Source of the DNA: Bradyrhizobium lablabi | Lineage (GTDB): Bacteria > Pseudomonadota > Alphaproteobacteria > Rhizobiales > Xanthobacteraceae | Assembly (NCBI RefSeq): GCF_018131005.1 | Contig: NZ_JAFCJK010000002.1 | Span: 496,001 to 560,000, forward strand | Reading direction: 5' to 3' | DNA length: 64,000 bases | Shown: positions 34,831 through 43,341 of the stretch, in pieces | How the letters are laid out: each line of letters starts with the position of its first letter | How positions within the stretch are numbered: position 1 is the stretch's first letter | Notes under the pieces: model-generated | What the model saw: only the letters and a program-made list of their open reading frames with translations | What the model was told of the DNA's origin: nothing | Database searches by the model: none | Position numbers and translations under genes: made by a program

Positions 34831-35232
34831 CTATTCCGTCCAACTATGCCATGCGCGGCAGTCCGACGTGAAACACTGCACCCTGGTTCTCTGCCCATTT
34901 ATGACCCTCGTGCGAATCGCCAAGTTGCTGGTTCGGGCGATCATGCCGGCCCGGAATCCTTCCCGGAATCCGTCTCGAAATCCGCGCCCGCGAATCGCCG
35001 CGCCGCGAAAACGGCCGCCATTAGCGGCGTGACCACTTCTACCGAAGCCGCCGTGGAAAACACGGCCGTGGAAGCCGCCGCCGTGGAAGCTGCCGCCGCG
35101 CATGCCACCACCAAAGCCGCCACCCATGCCCCCACCGAAGCCACCGCCACCACCGCGCGCCGACACAACGTCGGGTGCAAGCATTCCAAGCGCCGCAGTC
35201 GCCAACAACGCGATCGTCACTTTACGGAACAT
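34831..35232 (-). CDS. exported glycine-rich protein
   Basis: 133 residues. Signal peptide MFRKVTIALLATAALGMLAP...SA, then a Gly/Phe/His-rich region (GGGFGGGMGGGFGGGMRGGS) and a basic RG-rich stretch; the last 30 residues (RTSNLAIRTRVINGQRTRVQ) are compositionally different. This resembles the abundant small Gly-rich secreted proteins of bradyrhizobia. RBS GAGAGGGTTAGTC upstream. Function unknown. Confidence 0.7.
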   Translation of the reverse strand: MFRKVTIALLATAALGMLAPDVVSARGGGGGFGGGMGGGFGGGMRGGSFHGGGFHGRVFHGGFGRSGHAANGGRFRGAAIRGRGFRDGFREGFRAGMIARTSNLAIRTRVINGQRTRVQCFTSDCRAWHSWTE

Positions 35233-35234
35233 GA

Positions 35235-35412
35235 CTAACCCTCTCGTCCAAGAAGATGACGCCTAACACGCCCCACTTGCGTCGCGGTCCGGTTGCCGGC
35301 GCCGCACGATGTCGGGATGCCTTTCGCATTGAAGCCAGCTGCAATAGCCCGCAATGACGTAGCGCCGGCCGCCTGCAGCGCAGCGATCGTCGGGCCGATA
35401 TCTGCAGCACGT
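35235..35412 (-). pseudogene. serine recombinase C-terminal remnant 3
   Basis: The minus strand reads DIGPTIAALQAAGATSLRAI then AAGFNAKGIPTSCGAG, the linker and helix-turn-helix of a serine recombinase, with a degraded end (NRTATQVGRVRRHLL). No catalytic domain. Third such fragment within 11 kb. Confidence 0.55.
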
Positions 35413-35486
35413 GCCGCTGAACCCACGCCGAGCCTTTCGAAACATTCAGTTCGGCACGAAGAAAGCGTTTGCAGTTGCCGAACTGC

Positions 35487-36338
35487 TCACTCCCGACTCC
35501 TCCGCCGCTCCCCATTTGCGTCGGAAGCAGGTCTGTGTCGGAGCACTGTCAGCAGGATGCCCATGAAGAGCAATGCTGCGACCGGCCAATGGAACCAGAT
35601 TTTGTGCAGACCGGAAAAAATATTGATCAGAATCAGGAAGCCCGAAACCGTGAGAGTTACGGCAATGGGGCGAGGCAGGTTCTCTAACTGATCCGAGATG
35701 AAGGTCAGCCAGGTTGAGGCCTCGTATCGGCTGCGAGTGCGTTGAGCGCCAGCTTCCGAGGCTGCAACTGCCCCAGCTTGGGAAGTAGGGCGCCCGGCGG
35801 CTCGGCCGCCCATGGTCACTCGATAGCTGATTACGGGAGCAACGTTCTTCATCTGTTGCTGGCCGAGACAGTCAAAGCCAAAGGATATTTTGTTGTGCAC
35901 CTGATCGTAAACGGAAGCGGAGACCACGACGCCCCCGGGCTCGGCGAGTTCTTGCAGCCGCGCCGCGATGTTAACCCCGTCGCCAAAGATGTCGGAACCG
36001 TCTACCATCACATCACCTAGATTGATGCCGATGCGAAACCGCATCTGGTGTGCGTGAGGTGGGTCCGAAACCTGATTGGAAATTTCCTGCTGAATCTCGA
36101 CCGCACACTGCACGGCCTCGACAACGCTGGCGAACTCGGCGATCACGGCATCGCCCCAAGTATTCACGATCCGCCCGTCATGGCGCTCGACCAATCCTGC
36201 AATCGCGCTGCGGTAGCGGCGCAGCGTCCCCAGCGTTCCCGCTTCGTCTGCTCCCATGAGGCGAGAATAGCCGTGCACATCGGCGCACAGGACGGTGGTC
36301 AGTCGCCGTTTCACCTTGTCATCGGTCATCGGCCACAT
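35487..36338 (-). CDS. class III cyclase homologue with C-terminal two-helix membrane segment
   Basis: 283 residues from the ATG at 36338 (MWPMTDDKVKRRLTTVLCAD; ATG 36329 also possible). Cyclase domain with CADVHGYSRLM, GINLGDVMV and FGDGVNIAARLQ, but the substrate Lys position is Asn (GRIVNTWGDAVIAEF). The C-terminus has a basic linker and two transmembrane helices (IAVTLTVSGFLILINIF...; HWPVAALLFMGILLTVL), like the 2TM domain. The membrane part is C-terminal, the reverse of most cyclases. Confidence 0.85.
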   Translation of the reverse strand: MWPMTDDKVKRRLTTVLCADVHGYSRLMGADEAGTLGTLRRYRSAIAGLVERHDGRIVNTWGDAVIAEFASVVEAVQCAVEIQQEISNQVSDPPHAHQMRFRIGINLGDVMVDGSDIFGDGVNIAARLQELAEPGGVVVSASVYDQVHNKISFGFDCLGQQQMKNVAPVISYRVTMGGRAAGRPTSQAGAVAASEAGAQRTRSRYEASTWLTFISDQLENLPRPIAVTLTVSGFLILINIFSGLHKIWFHWPVAALLFMGILLTVLRHRPASDANGERRRSRE

Positions 36339-36496
36339 GTTAGCCTCACTGACCGCCAAATGCATCAGGCATCGTCCCGGGACACAGCAGTTCAAGGCCG
36401 GTCCTTGGTCATTAGTAAACGTTGGGCCAGCGTGGTCCACCCAAAAGCAGCCAGCTCGTTCCGCGGTGGTTTGATTGCCCACAAACCCAAAGGCTC

Positions 36497-36732
36497 GCCT
36501 GGTCCACGCCCGGCGGGTTCTAGGCCGGCGTGCGGCGACCAGGCCCGGCTGATTGGTGGCTGTTTCGCAGGTGCTCCCGCCTGTGCACGCCCGTGCTCAC
36601 CGGTGGGGGCTCCGAAGTCTTACGGAGAAGAATCTTCATTCCCTCGTCACGTGTTTTGGCCTTTAATCCAGGTGTTCTATCACCAGTTGATGTTTTCGAA
36701 TTGCCCGGCAGATTGCTACCTGCCGGGTTTTT
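36497..36732 (+). ncRNA. candidate structured RNA ending in an intrinsic terminator
   Basis: A run of hairpins without a supported frame: GCCTGGTC (36497-36504) / GACCAGGC (36537-36544) enclosing a CACGCC...GGCGTG stem, a CTCCG...CGGAG hairpin near 36607-36624, and the terminator at 36704-36732. No homologue recognised. It could instead be the decayed 3' part of a lost gene. Confidence 0.3.
36704..36732 (+). terminator. intrinsic terminator
   Basis: CCCGGCAG-ATTGCTAC-CTGCCGGG followed by five T residues. Its transcript must start upstream on the plus strand, where no gene is evident; see the candidate structured RNA at 36497-36732. Confidence 0.8.
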
Positions 36733-36880
36733 CGTGGCATGTCGGCCGCCTGACGCGCCGCCGAGAAGCTGAAGAAGAACCCGCCGCCCGACGCGTTCAC
36801 GAAGGATAAAGCTGACGAAAGTTGACGCTACTTGCGCTTGGCGTGCTAGCGTCCGCGTCCCACCATGATCGGAGGGACAA

Positions 36881-37336
36881 ATGGACGATGCACTTTCGAA
36901 GCGTCTGGAAGCAGTCCTGGAACGAAAGAAGACTGTTGACGAGGAGCTGGAAAACAAGGCCAAGCAGTTCGCCAACGCGCAGGCCGACACGAAGCGACGG
37001 CTAACTGAAGTGCTTCAACAATGGGCGCGCGCGAAGGAATGGATATCCGACGCGCGCAAATCAGTGAATGGCAAGCTCCATGGACATGGGCTCCAGTTCG
37101 ATGCAGACGTGAATGAAGATGACCCTGCCGTCGCGAGGGTGACGCTCACTCTGCAAGGCGGCGATCCCATTCGTGCAAAGCAACTGCAGCTCAACATCAG
37201 CGCCTTTGGAAAAGGTCAGGTCAGCTACCCAAATTCGTCGGTCATCAAGGAGTTCGAGCTCGCCAAAGTGACCCCAGAATTTTTTGAGGAACTGATGATC
37301 GAACTCCTGGAGGGCACTTATCCAGATCAGAAGTAG
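36881..37336 (+). CDS. hypothetical protein with N-terminal coiled coil
   Basis: 151 residues. Residues 1-60 are a heptad-rich charged helix (RLEAVLERKKTVDEELENKA), followed by a compact domain ending ...EFFEELMIELLEGTYPDQK. No family recognised. GGAGGGACAA upstream of the ATG is a good ribosome binding site. Soluble and probably cytoplasmic. Confidence 0.65.
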   Translation: MDDALSKRLEAVLERKKTVDEELENKAKQFANAQADTKRRLTEVLQQWARAKEWISDARKSVNGKLHGHGLQFDADVNEDDPAVARVTLTLQGGDPIRAKQLQLNISAFGKGQVSYPNSSVIKEFELAKVTPEFFEELMIELLEGTYPDQK

Positions 37337-37594
37337 TGGTAGGGGCGGCCGGACCTTCACCGATAACCTCTCCGTCACGAGCGGATGGTTCTGGAATTGA
37401 GCTAGGCGCCCATGTGACGTGGCTGTCGGGAGCTGCGGGGCGGCCAATGGTCTGACATTTCGCATATCGGCGGCGGTGCACTGGCGCATTTCAGCGCCGC
37501 CGACACGGGCGTGCAAATTATCGATCTCTTGGGATCGGAGCGCGCGAGAGCTCCAGCGTGTCATGCGTCACCGGAAGTGTAAGCGGCTAGCGGC

Positions 37595-37819
37595 TCATTG
37601 CCGGCGTGCGGGGGCATAGCGAGGATTGATCCCACAGTGGGCGCGTGTGCCGGAGGCGCTGGCCATGCATTGGCGACGGGTTGAAAACTGGCAGTTGCCA
37701 GGAAAGCCCCAACGGTGTCCTTGCAGGCAGTAGCGGTCCCGCGCCGCGGCGGCAGGTGATGCAGCCCCGATTGTGACGAGAACAGAAACTGAAAGGGCGG
37801 CCATGAGAAGACGGTGCAT
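37595..37819 (-). CDS. DUF3551 family exported protein
   Basis: 74 residues from the ATG at 37819 with GGAGGAAATC directly upstream. Signal peptide MHRLLMAALSVSVLVTIGAA...AAA, then the DUF3551 core YCLQGHRWGFPGNCQFSTRR QC..ASGTRAHCGINP with four conserved cysteines that may form two disulfides. The family is restricted largely to Bradyrhizobium and relatives; function unknown. Confidence 0.85.
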   Translation of the reverse strand: MHRLLMAALSVSVLVTIGAASPAAAARDRYCLQGHRWGFPGNCQFSTRRQCMASASGTRAHCGINPRYAPARRQ

Positions 37820-37975
37820 GATTTCCTCCGCTTGTTCATCGAGGCTGAGCGTTGTTCCTGGCCCGGTCACCTCGTCGTTGCCACGCTCGAAGGTCTCGCC
37901 CGCAAGATTATCTGAAGTTCCGCCGCATGTCGGCACGGCGCCGGCCACGCCACAGACCGTGGTTACAGCCAAGAC

Positions 37976-38340
37976 TTAGTTCTGACGAGTCAGCAGCGGC
38001 GCCACAGAACTTAGAGTCTCAAGGATAAGGCGCTTGATCCCGAAAGGTGCATCGTTGCCCTGCAAACGCTTCTTGAGCTGCGGAGCCATGTCGGGTTGGC
38101 CGAGCGCCTTGAAGGCGGCCGGCGTACGTTCCCCGGGTCTAAAGTAGGGATTGTCCGCAGCAAGACGGGCGAGCGCCTGCAACAATCGGACACGTTGCGA
38201 AGGCCCAAGGCTTCCGGGATCGCTTCTCCCGAGGTGAGCGCACCGAAGATTCTCGGCGATGCGGCGGATGACTTCCTCCCCTACCGGAGTGTGTCGGCTA
38301 TGCGGCGGGATGTGACAGGACCGGTGCAGCCGTATTCCTC
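37976..38340 (-). pseudogene. C-terminal remnant of an unidentified protein
   Basis: An uninterrupted frame of about 105 codons (SRHTPVGEEVIRRIAENLRC ... LLQALARLAADNPYFRPGER ... ILETLSSVAPLLTRQ) with a protein-like composition but no ATG or GTG with a ribosome binding site at its 5' end and an in-frame stop just beyond. It reads like the tail of a larger helical-repeat protein. No family recognised. Confidence 0.35.
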
Positions 38341-38512
38341 ACCGCTATGGAAGCCATACATGCCAGCTATTGGAAAATTTCGTTCCGCGGTGCGACAACT
38401 GAAATGTCAACGAACGCTACGGCTTCGTTAACGCAAGGAGCATCGCCATGAGAATCGTCAGTGTCTTGGGCGCCGCCTTGGCTAACCCACAGCCCATCGC
38501 AAGGAACTAATC

Positions 38513-39373
38513 ATGTCTAAGACGATTCTGATCACTGGTGCCAGCACCGGCTTTGGCCGCGACACGGCGGAAACCTTGGCTCGCGCCGGCCATACCGTGT
38601 TCGCCTCAATGCGCGATCCGCAAGGGAAGAACCGGCCTCATGCAGAGGCTCTCCGCAAACAGAGCATCGGCGTCGTCGAACTCGATGTCAGCAACGATGC
38701 CTCGGTCGACCAGGGCGTGCAGGAGGTGCTGAAGCGCACGAAGCGTATCGATGTGCTCGTCAACAATGCCGGCATCGGGTCGGCCGGGGTCACCGAGGCC
38801 TTTACGCCGGACCAGGCCAAGATCGTATTCGACACCAACGTCGTGGGCGTTCTGCGCACCGCCCGCGCGGTGCTGGCAACGATGCGTGACCAGCACGCGG
38901 GATTGATCGTCAACGTTGGCTCGGTCCTGGGCCGCGTGACGTTCCCCTTCTTCGGCATCTACGGCGCGAGCAAGTTCGCAGTTGAGGCACTTACTGACAG
39001 CCTCCGCTATGAGGTCTCGCAACTCGGCATCGATGTCGTCCTGGTGCAGCCGAGCGCCTATCCCACATCGTTTTACGAGAACGTTCAGCAGCCCGCCGAT
39101 ACTGACCGGATCGCGGCCTACGGGACGGTCGGAGAGATTCCAAGCGCCATTTTCAAGCACTTCATGACAAGGTTTCAAGCCCCCGACGCTCCAAATTCCC
39201 ACGACGTCGCCGAGGCAATCGCCAAACTCGTGGCGCTGCCGAAGGGCGGCCGCCCCGCGCGCACCGTGGTCGGCGCGGCATTCGGATCTGATACCGTGAA
39301 CGCGCAGACGGCGCGCGTGCAGGCAAATGTCGTCGAGGCGCTCGGGTTAGGTCATCTAACCAAGGTCGCCTGA
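38513..39373 (+). CDS. SDR family oxidoreductase
   Basis: 286 residues. Classical SDR motifs: TGASTGFG, NNAGIG, Ser in VNVGSVLG, YGASK (Tyr-x3-Lys) and QPSAYPTSFYEN. The Arg in SMRDPQGKNRP after beta-2 favours NADP. Orthologous-looking proteins are usually annotated only as SDRs; no substrate can be given. RBS AAGGAAC upstream. Monocistronic by context. Confidence 0.92.
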   Translation: MSKTILITGASTGFGRDTAETLARAGHTVFASMRDPQGKNRPHAEALRKQSIGVVELDVSNDASVDQGVQEVLKRTKRIDVLVNNAGIGSAGVTEAFTPDQAKIVFDTNVVGVLRTARAVLATMRDQHAGLIVNVGSVLGRVTFPFFGIYGASKFAVEALTDSLRYEVSQLGIDVVLVQPSAYPTSFYENVQQPADTDRIAAYGTVGEIPSAIFKHFMTRFQAPDAPNSHDVAEAIAKLVALPKGGRPARTVVGAAFGSDTVNAQTARVQANVVEALGLGHLTKVA

Positions 39374-39754
39374 GCGAGCCATGTCGGATCGGTGGCGCCA
39401 CTCCGCCGATCCGACTGCGCCCGGTGACGCTCCTCACGCGTCTCGTTGCATCGGCTTGTTGCCTGGACTTCGACGACGTTCTTTTTCTTCGGGGGCCATG
39501 CTTGTCGCGCGTACGTTGATGTGGAGAGGCTAACGGCGGCAGCCTGATATCCGCAACGCGCTGCGCCGCAGCGCGCATCAGCGGCATAGCGGACTTGACA
39601 GGAATTGCTGCTCTCGCCGCTCGGTCGTGAATGACCCCATAGCCGAAGGGCCTGCTCACGTCGCCAGCGAAGAACTTTTGCGTCAAGTTCCCGGTGGACC
39701 CATCGTAATATAAAGTTGGTTCGGGATCTCAGCGCAGCTCTAAGAGGCCGCACG
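39374..39754. other. gap between SDR and methyltransferase genes
   Basis: About 380 bp with no gene I support. Minus-strand open frames here are Arg/Ser-rich shadows without domains or ribosome binding sites. Confidence 0.4.
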
Positions 39755-40588
39755 GTGGATGGCTCGGAAAAATATCGCTCTTTCTATGCGAAGCTCGTTT
39801 GTACCGCGGCCAGGCTCGATGATCCCCGCGTCGAGGAGGCATTTCGCTCGGTGAGGCGCGAGCCCTTCGCTGGACCGGGGCCGTGGTGGACGGGTCTTGG
39901 TGGCCACCCCTACGTGCAGACGCCGGACGATGATCCGGCATATCTCTATCAAAACCTGCTCGTTGCACTAGATCGGGCGCGAGGGATCAACATAGGGGAG
40001 CCCCGTTGGCACGCGTGTTGGTTGGCAGCCTGCAACATCAAAGAGGCCGAGACTGTTGTGCAGGTCGGAGCGGGCAGCGGCTACTACACGGCCATCCTCG
40101 CGCATTTGGTCGGCCCTGAGGGCCGAGTGTACGCCTATGAGATCGATGAAGCGTTGGCGGCGCGGGCCAGCAAGAATCTTAGCGAACAGCGTCAGGTCGA
40201 GGTGCGCATGCAATCGGGCATCGCCACGGACCTGCCGCAAGCGGACCTGATCTACGTTTGCGCGGGAGCCGCGCAGCCGAGCCGAACCTGGCTCGACGCA
40301 TTGCGTCCTGGTGGACGGCTGCTGTTTCCACTAGCTCCTACGGGGGTTTTCGGAGGCATGCTGCTCATCACACGGCCCGATCAAGGCTCCGCGTGGTCGG
40401 CGAGGTTCGTAACTCGCGCCGCATTCATCGGCTGCGTGGGCCTTCAGGACGAAGAAGCAGGTCGCCGGCTAACGGAGGCGTTTTCAAAGAATTGGGATCG
40501 TGTGCGCTCGCTTCACCTCGACGGATCACCCGACGACAGTTGCTGGTTTGCGGGTGACGGCTGGTGGCTTTCCACAACGGACGCGTAA
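39755..40588 (+). CDS. protein-L-isoaspartate methyltransferase-like SAM enzyme
   Basis: About 277 residues from the GTG at 39755 (AAGAGG nearby), with an upstream TTG at 39716 possible. SAM-binding motif I VVQVGAGSGYYTAILAHLVG, acidic loop YAYEIDEAL and motif II LIYVCAGAAQPSRTWLDALR resemble PCMT, with the family's PYVQTPDDDPAYLYQN replacing the canonical catalytic loop. It is therefore a divergent PCMT-like O-methyltransferase of unknown target. Confidence 0.8.
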   Translation: MDGSEKYRSFYAKLVCTAARLDDPRVEEAFRSVRREPFAGPGPWWTGLGGHPYVQTPDDDPAYLYQNLLVALDRARGINIGEPRWHACWLAACNIKEAETVVQVGAGSGYYTAILAHLVGPEGRVYAYEIDEALAARASKNLSEQRQVEVRMQSGIATDLPQADLIYVCAGAAQPSRTWLDALRPGGRLLFPLAPTGVFGGMLLITRPDQGSAWSARFVTRAAFIGCVGLQDEEAGRRLTEAFSKNWDRVRSLHLDGSPDDSCWFAGDGWWLSTTDA

Positions 40589-40602
40589 CAGACACTCCTA
40601 CG

Positions 40603-40893
40603 CTACGCCTCCTCATGTCCTGTCGTATCTACTGCGTGATCGTTAGGCACCCGAAGGTTCTCCAGCATGGCAATGGTAGTCCCAATGTTCTCCCTTCGCT
40701 TCCTCAGGCTTCGCGCCAACACCGGATAGGCCGGGTCCGCCAAGTCGCGCATTCCAGCCAGTGCTTCCTCGCGTTCAATGTCGGCCGTGAGCAGCTCCAC
40801 CGAGCGCGAGAGGCTCCCGATCAAGGTCGCGATTTGTAACCCGGTGATCGCTGCGGTTCTCCGGGGCGTCGCAATTAGATACGAGTTCGCCAT
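40603..40893 (-). CDS. small hypothetical protein
   Basis: 96 residues from the ATG at 40893 (MANSYLIATPRRTAAITGLQ). A hydrophobic stretch near residues 12-30 is followed by an amphipathic helix with conserved-looking charges (TADIEREEALAGMRDLADPA). No domain recognised. Convergent with the methyltransferase gene. Confidence 0.5.
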   Translation of the reverse strand: MANSYLIATPRRTAAITGLQIATLIGSLSRSVELLTADIEREEALAGMRDLADPAYPVLARSLRKRRENIGTTIAMLENLRVPNDHAVDTTGHEEA

Positions 40894-41087
40894 TGGTAGC
40901 CTCTGCGTTGGTCTGTTTTGGGACGCGCTCGCTGCCCATCTCGCCGTGGAGCAAAGGGAATGCCAATGAGCTACGGGACAAAGACGTGCGGGCCACGGAT
41001 GCCATTTGTTGACGAGAGGCCGCCCTAAGCCCAGACTGGCGCCAGGCGGCATCCCGGCAAGGATGGTGTCGCCGGGGCAGCTCAGCC

Positions 41088-41867
41088 ATGGAGCAGGAAC
41101 AGCCAGCTCGGGTCGGACGCAGGTTGGCGGCCATAGTCGCAGCCGACGTTGCGGGCTATTCGCGGCTCATGGGGCTCGACGAGGTCGGCACCGCCCGCAC
41201 CCTCCGCGAACACCGCAAGGTTACCGACGCTCTTGTGGCGAAACATGGCGGCCGCCTCGTTAAGTCCACGGGGGACGGTGTGCTGCTTGAGTTTCCCTCG
41301 GTAGTCGATGCGGTCGAGTGTGCGGTGGCTATGCAGGCGGTGATGGCCGAGCGGAACAGCGGTGTCCCCGAGGACCGGCGAATGCTGCTTCGGATCGGGA
41401 TCAACCTCGGCGACATCCTGATTGAGGGCGATGACATTCTCGGGGATGGCGTCAATGTCGCCGCGCGGCTTGAGGGCATCCCTGAACCGGGTGGCATTTG
41501 TATCTCGTCATCCGCTTACGAACAGGTTCGCGGCAACGTCCCGGTCGAGTTCACCGATCTAGGCGAGCAGACCTTCAAGAACATCGCCCGTCCGATCCGT
41601 GCCTTTGCGGTTGGTCTGGACGCGAATGCTCATCAAACCGCTCCACCGCCAACTTCAACTCCGCGTCTGTCCATCGTGGTGCTGCCGTTTGCGAATATCG
41701 GCGGCGATCCCGGTGCTGCGGCGCATGTGGGGCTTGCGCTCGATCCGCGTTTCACCATTCGTCGGTGGAGTGAAGCCACGAAAGCACGGAGCGACAATCC
41801 GACCTTTCTTGCCTACAGCCAACGCGAAATCGAAGGCATGCGGATGGCAGGGGCGCCCGAGGGCTGA
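41088..41867 (+). CDS. class III cyclase with an internal deletion of the sensor region
   Basis: 259 residues. The cyclase domain is intact (AADVAGYSRLM, LVKSTGDGVLLEF with the substrate Lys, INLGDILI, LGDGVNVAARLE). It then enters the TolB-like start LSIVVLPFANIGGDP and jumps directly to AAAHVGLALDPRFTIRRW, which matches the last 45 residues of the 640-residue cyclase at 25210-27132. About 370 residues of TolB-like and TPR sequence are missing in frame. It may still be a functional soluble cyclase or a decaying gene. Confidence 0.8.
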   Translation: MEQEQPARVGRRLAAIVAADVAGYSRLMGLDEVGTARTLREHRKVTDALVAKHGGRLVKSTGDGVLLEFPSVVDAVECAVAMQAVMAERNSGVPEDRRMLLRIGINLGDILIEGDDILGDGVNVAARLEGIPEPGGICISSSAYEQVRGNVPVEFTDLGEQTFKNIARPIRAFAVGLDANAHQTAPPPTSTPRLSIVVLPFANIGGDPGAAAHVGLALDPRFTIRRWSEATKARSDNPTFLAYSQREIEGMRMAGAPEG

Positions 41868-42138
41868 CGTTCGTCCGCGACAACACAGGCCGGTTAGGTT
41901 GACGGTACATGCCCCGCAGCCCACACTGGCTCCTATGGGTCGGCATTGGTGCGCGCATGTCAGACCCATGTCAGTCGGCCTTGCGCCTTTCGGTGGAGCG
42001 GCAGGCCGGCAGCGCTGATCGCGCATCAAGGTCACCCGGCACAAGACACCAGCTCGAGCTTCCGATCGACGAAGATCTTGCTTGCCGTGCTCAACGGCGC
42101 GTGGGCCAGGCGCGGCAATGCGATCGGTACCGCGAAGA

Positions 42139-42516
42139 CTATTTGATCGTCGCAGTCACTGTAATTACGGACGTGCCGGAAGCCGTCGGTCCCTGACCGG
42201 TCGCCTTGATGGCAAAAGTATCGCTTCCCTTATATTTGGCCTTTGTCTTGTATTCGTAGGTGGTCGGATTGCGCTTTTTCAACTTGCCGTGGGCCGGCTT
42301 TTGCAGAATCTCCGAACTGCTCACTGTGCCACGTATCGTGATCGGAAACAGGCAACTTCCTCCGGACGTGACGCTGATGTCGCCGGTCGAGTTCTCGCCC
42401 CAGTCTGCGAGTTCTATCAGTCTTGGACAATCAGAAGCCGCCCGGGCCGGCGACACGGACATTGAGCCTGTGGCTCCGACGATGAGCGCTAGAGCAGCGA
42501 CTTTCGACAACTGCAT
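42139..42516 (-). CDS. exported protein with Ig/cadherin-like fold
   Basis: 125 residues from the ATG at 42516. Signal peptide MQLSKVAALALIVGATGSMS...ARA, then a beta-rich domain with the pattern of bacterial Ig-like repeats (KPAHGKLKKRNPTTYEYKTK, YKGSDTFAIKATGQ, SVITVTATIK). Two cysteines (DCPRL, GSCLF) may form a disulfide. Probably periplasmic or secreted; function unknown. Confidence 0.65.
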   Translation of the reverse strand: MQLSKVAALALIVGATGSMSVSPARAASDCPRLIELADWGENSTGDISVTSGGSCLFPITIRGTVSSSEILQKPAHGKLKKRNPTTYEYKTKAKYKGSDTFAIKATGQGPTASGTSVITVTATIK

Positions 42517-42600
42517 AATGGATTTCCTTTTCCTTCGCTTTTGCTTGGGCGGTACACGTATCGCCGTGCTGCCGCAAGGATGACGCAGCATGTGCGGCCT

Positions 42601-42852
42601 CTACTTTCGACGATGCGATTTACGTCTTGGTGGGTCTGTTCCCGTAATTGCCCGATACCACGCGGCGTCTGACTGAACGCGTGCACGGCCGGCGGCAACG
42701 TCCGATTGCCCCTGATAGATGCGGCTCAAGCCGATGTAGCAGTCAGTGCGCTGGGGTCCCGCGGGAAAAGCATTGCAGTCCACCTGCGCTCTCACGATAC
42801 CCGGAAAGCTCATGAGGATCACTGCAACGGTACATGCGGTCAAGGGTGTCAT
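42601..42852 (-). CDS. small exported protein
   Basis: 83 residues from the ATG at 42852. Signal peptide MTPLTACTVAVILMSFPGIVRA, then a short helical chain with two cysteines (VDCNAFPAGPQRTDCYIGLS) and a basic C-terminus (PPRRKSHRRK). No family recognised. Same strand as the Ig-like gene 85 bp downstream. Confidence 0.55.
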   Translation of the reverse strand: MTPLTACTVAVILMSFPGIVRAQVDCNAFPAGPQRTDCYIGLSRIYQGQSDVAAGRARVQSDAAWYRAITGTDPPRRKSHRRK

Positions 42853-42933
42853 GGCATCTCGGGTCCCGCGCGTCTGGCGATCAATCATTCAAATCTGCCG
42901 CGATTTCGCAACCCCTCCTTAAGCAACATGAGG

Positions 42934-43063
42934 TAAAGCATGATCCGGAAAAGTGTGTAGCGGTTTTGCCTCGCGACAAACGCGTAGCGATTGCGCGGAG
43001 ATCATGCGCGAACAACAAGCTAACGCGCGATGATGATTGATCCTGATCTCATCGCGCTTTAGC
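42934..43063. repeat. Rhizobiales palindromic repeat (CGCGATGA type)
   Basis: AAGCATGATCCGGAAAAGTG ... GATCATGC and GCGCGATGATGATTGATCC ... ATCTCATCGCGCTTTAG match a widely dispersed Rhizobiales intergenic repeat with inverted ends. Non-coding. The central part is divergent from the usual form. Confidence 0.7.
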
Positions 43064-43083
43064 GATTCCATCGGGTATCGCAG

Positions 43084-43341
43084 ATGGCTCCAGGGACGAA
43101 AAAGCGCGACGCGCGCCGATCGCTGCGCCAATCCGGATGGATCACGCTCGAGGGCGGATTCGCCGCGCGTCCCTGCGTGGTCGAGGACATGTCGTCCTCG
43201 GGCGCCAAGATCACCATCCAGGACGCCAACACCCTGCCGGCAAGGTTGCGGCTGGCGTTTTCGCGCGACGCCCGGGCCGGGCGAGCCTGCGAGGTTGTCT
43301 GGCGCCGCGGCAAGACGTTCGGCGTCAAATTCGTAGGTTAA
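43084..43341 (+). CDS. PilZ domain protein
   Basis: 85 residues, one minimal PilZ barrel: RRSLRQSGWITLEGGFAARP, CVVEDMSSSGAKITI (the D/NxSxxG motif) and CEVVWRRGKTFGVKFVG. PilZ domains bind cyclic di-GMP through an RxxxR plus D/NxSxxG; the basic N-terminus (KKRDARRSLR) supplies the arginines. Convergent and slightly overlapping (4 bp) with the YeeE/YedE gene. Confidence 0.85.
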   Translation: MAPGTKKRDARRSLRQSGWITLEGGFAARPCVVEDMSSSGAKITIQDANTLPARLRLAFSRDARAGRACEVVWRRGKTFGVKFVG

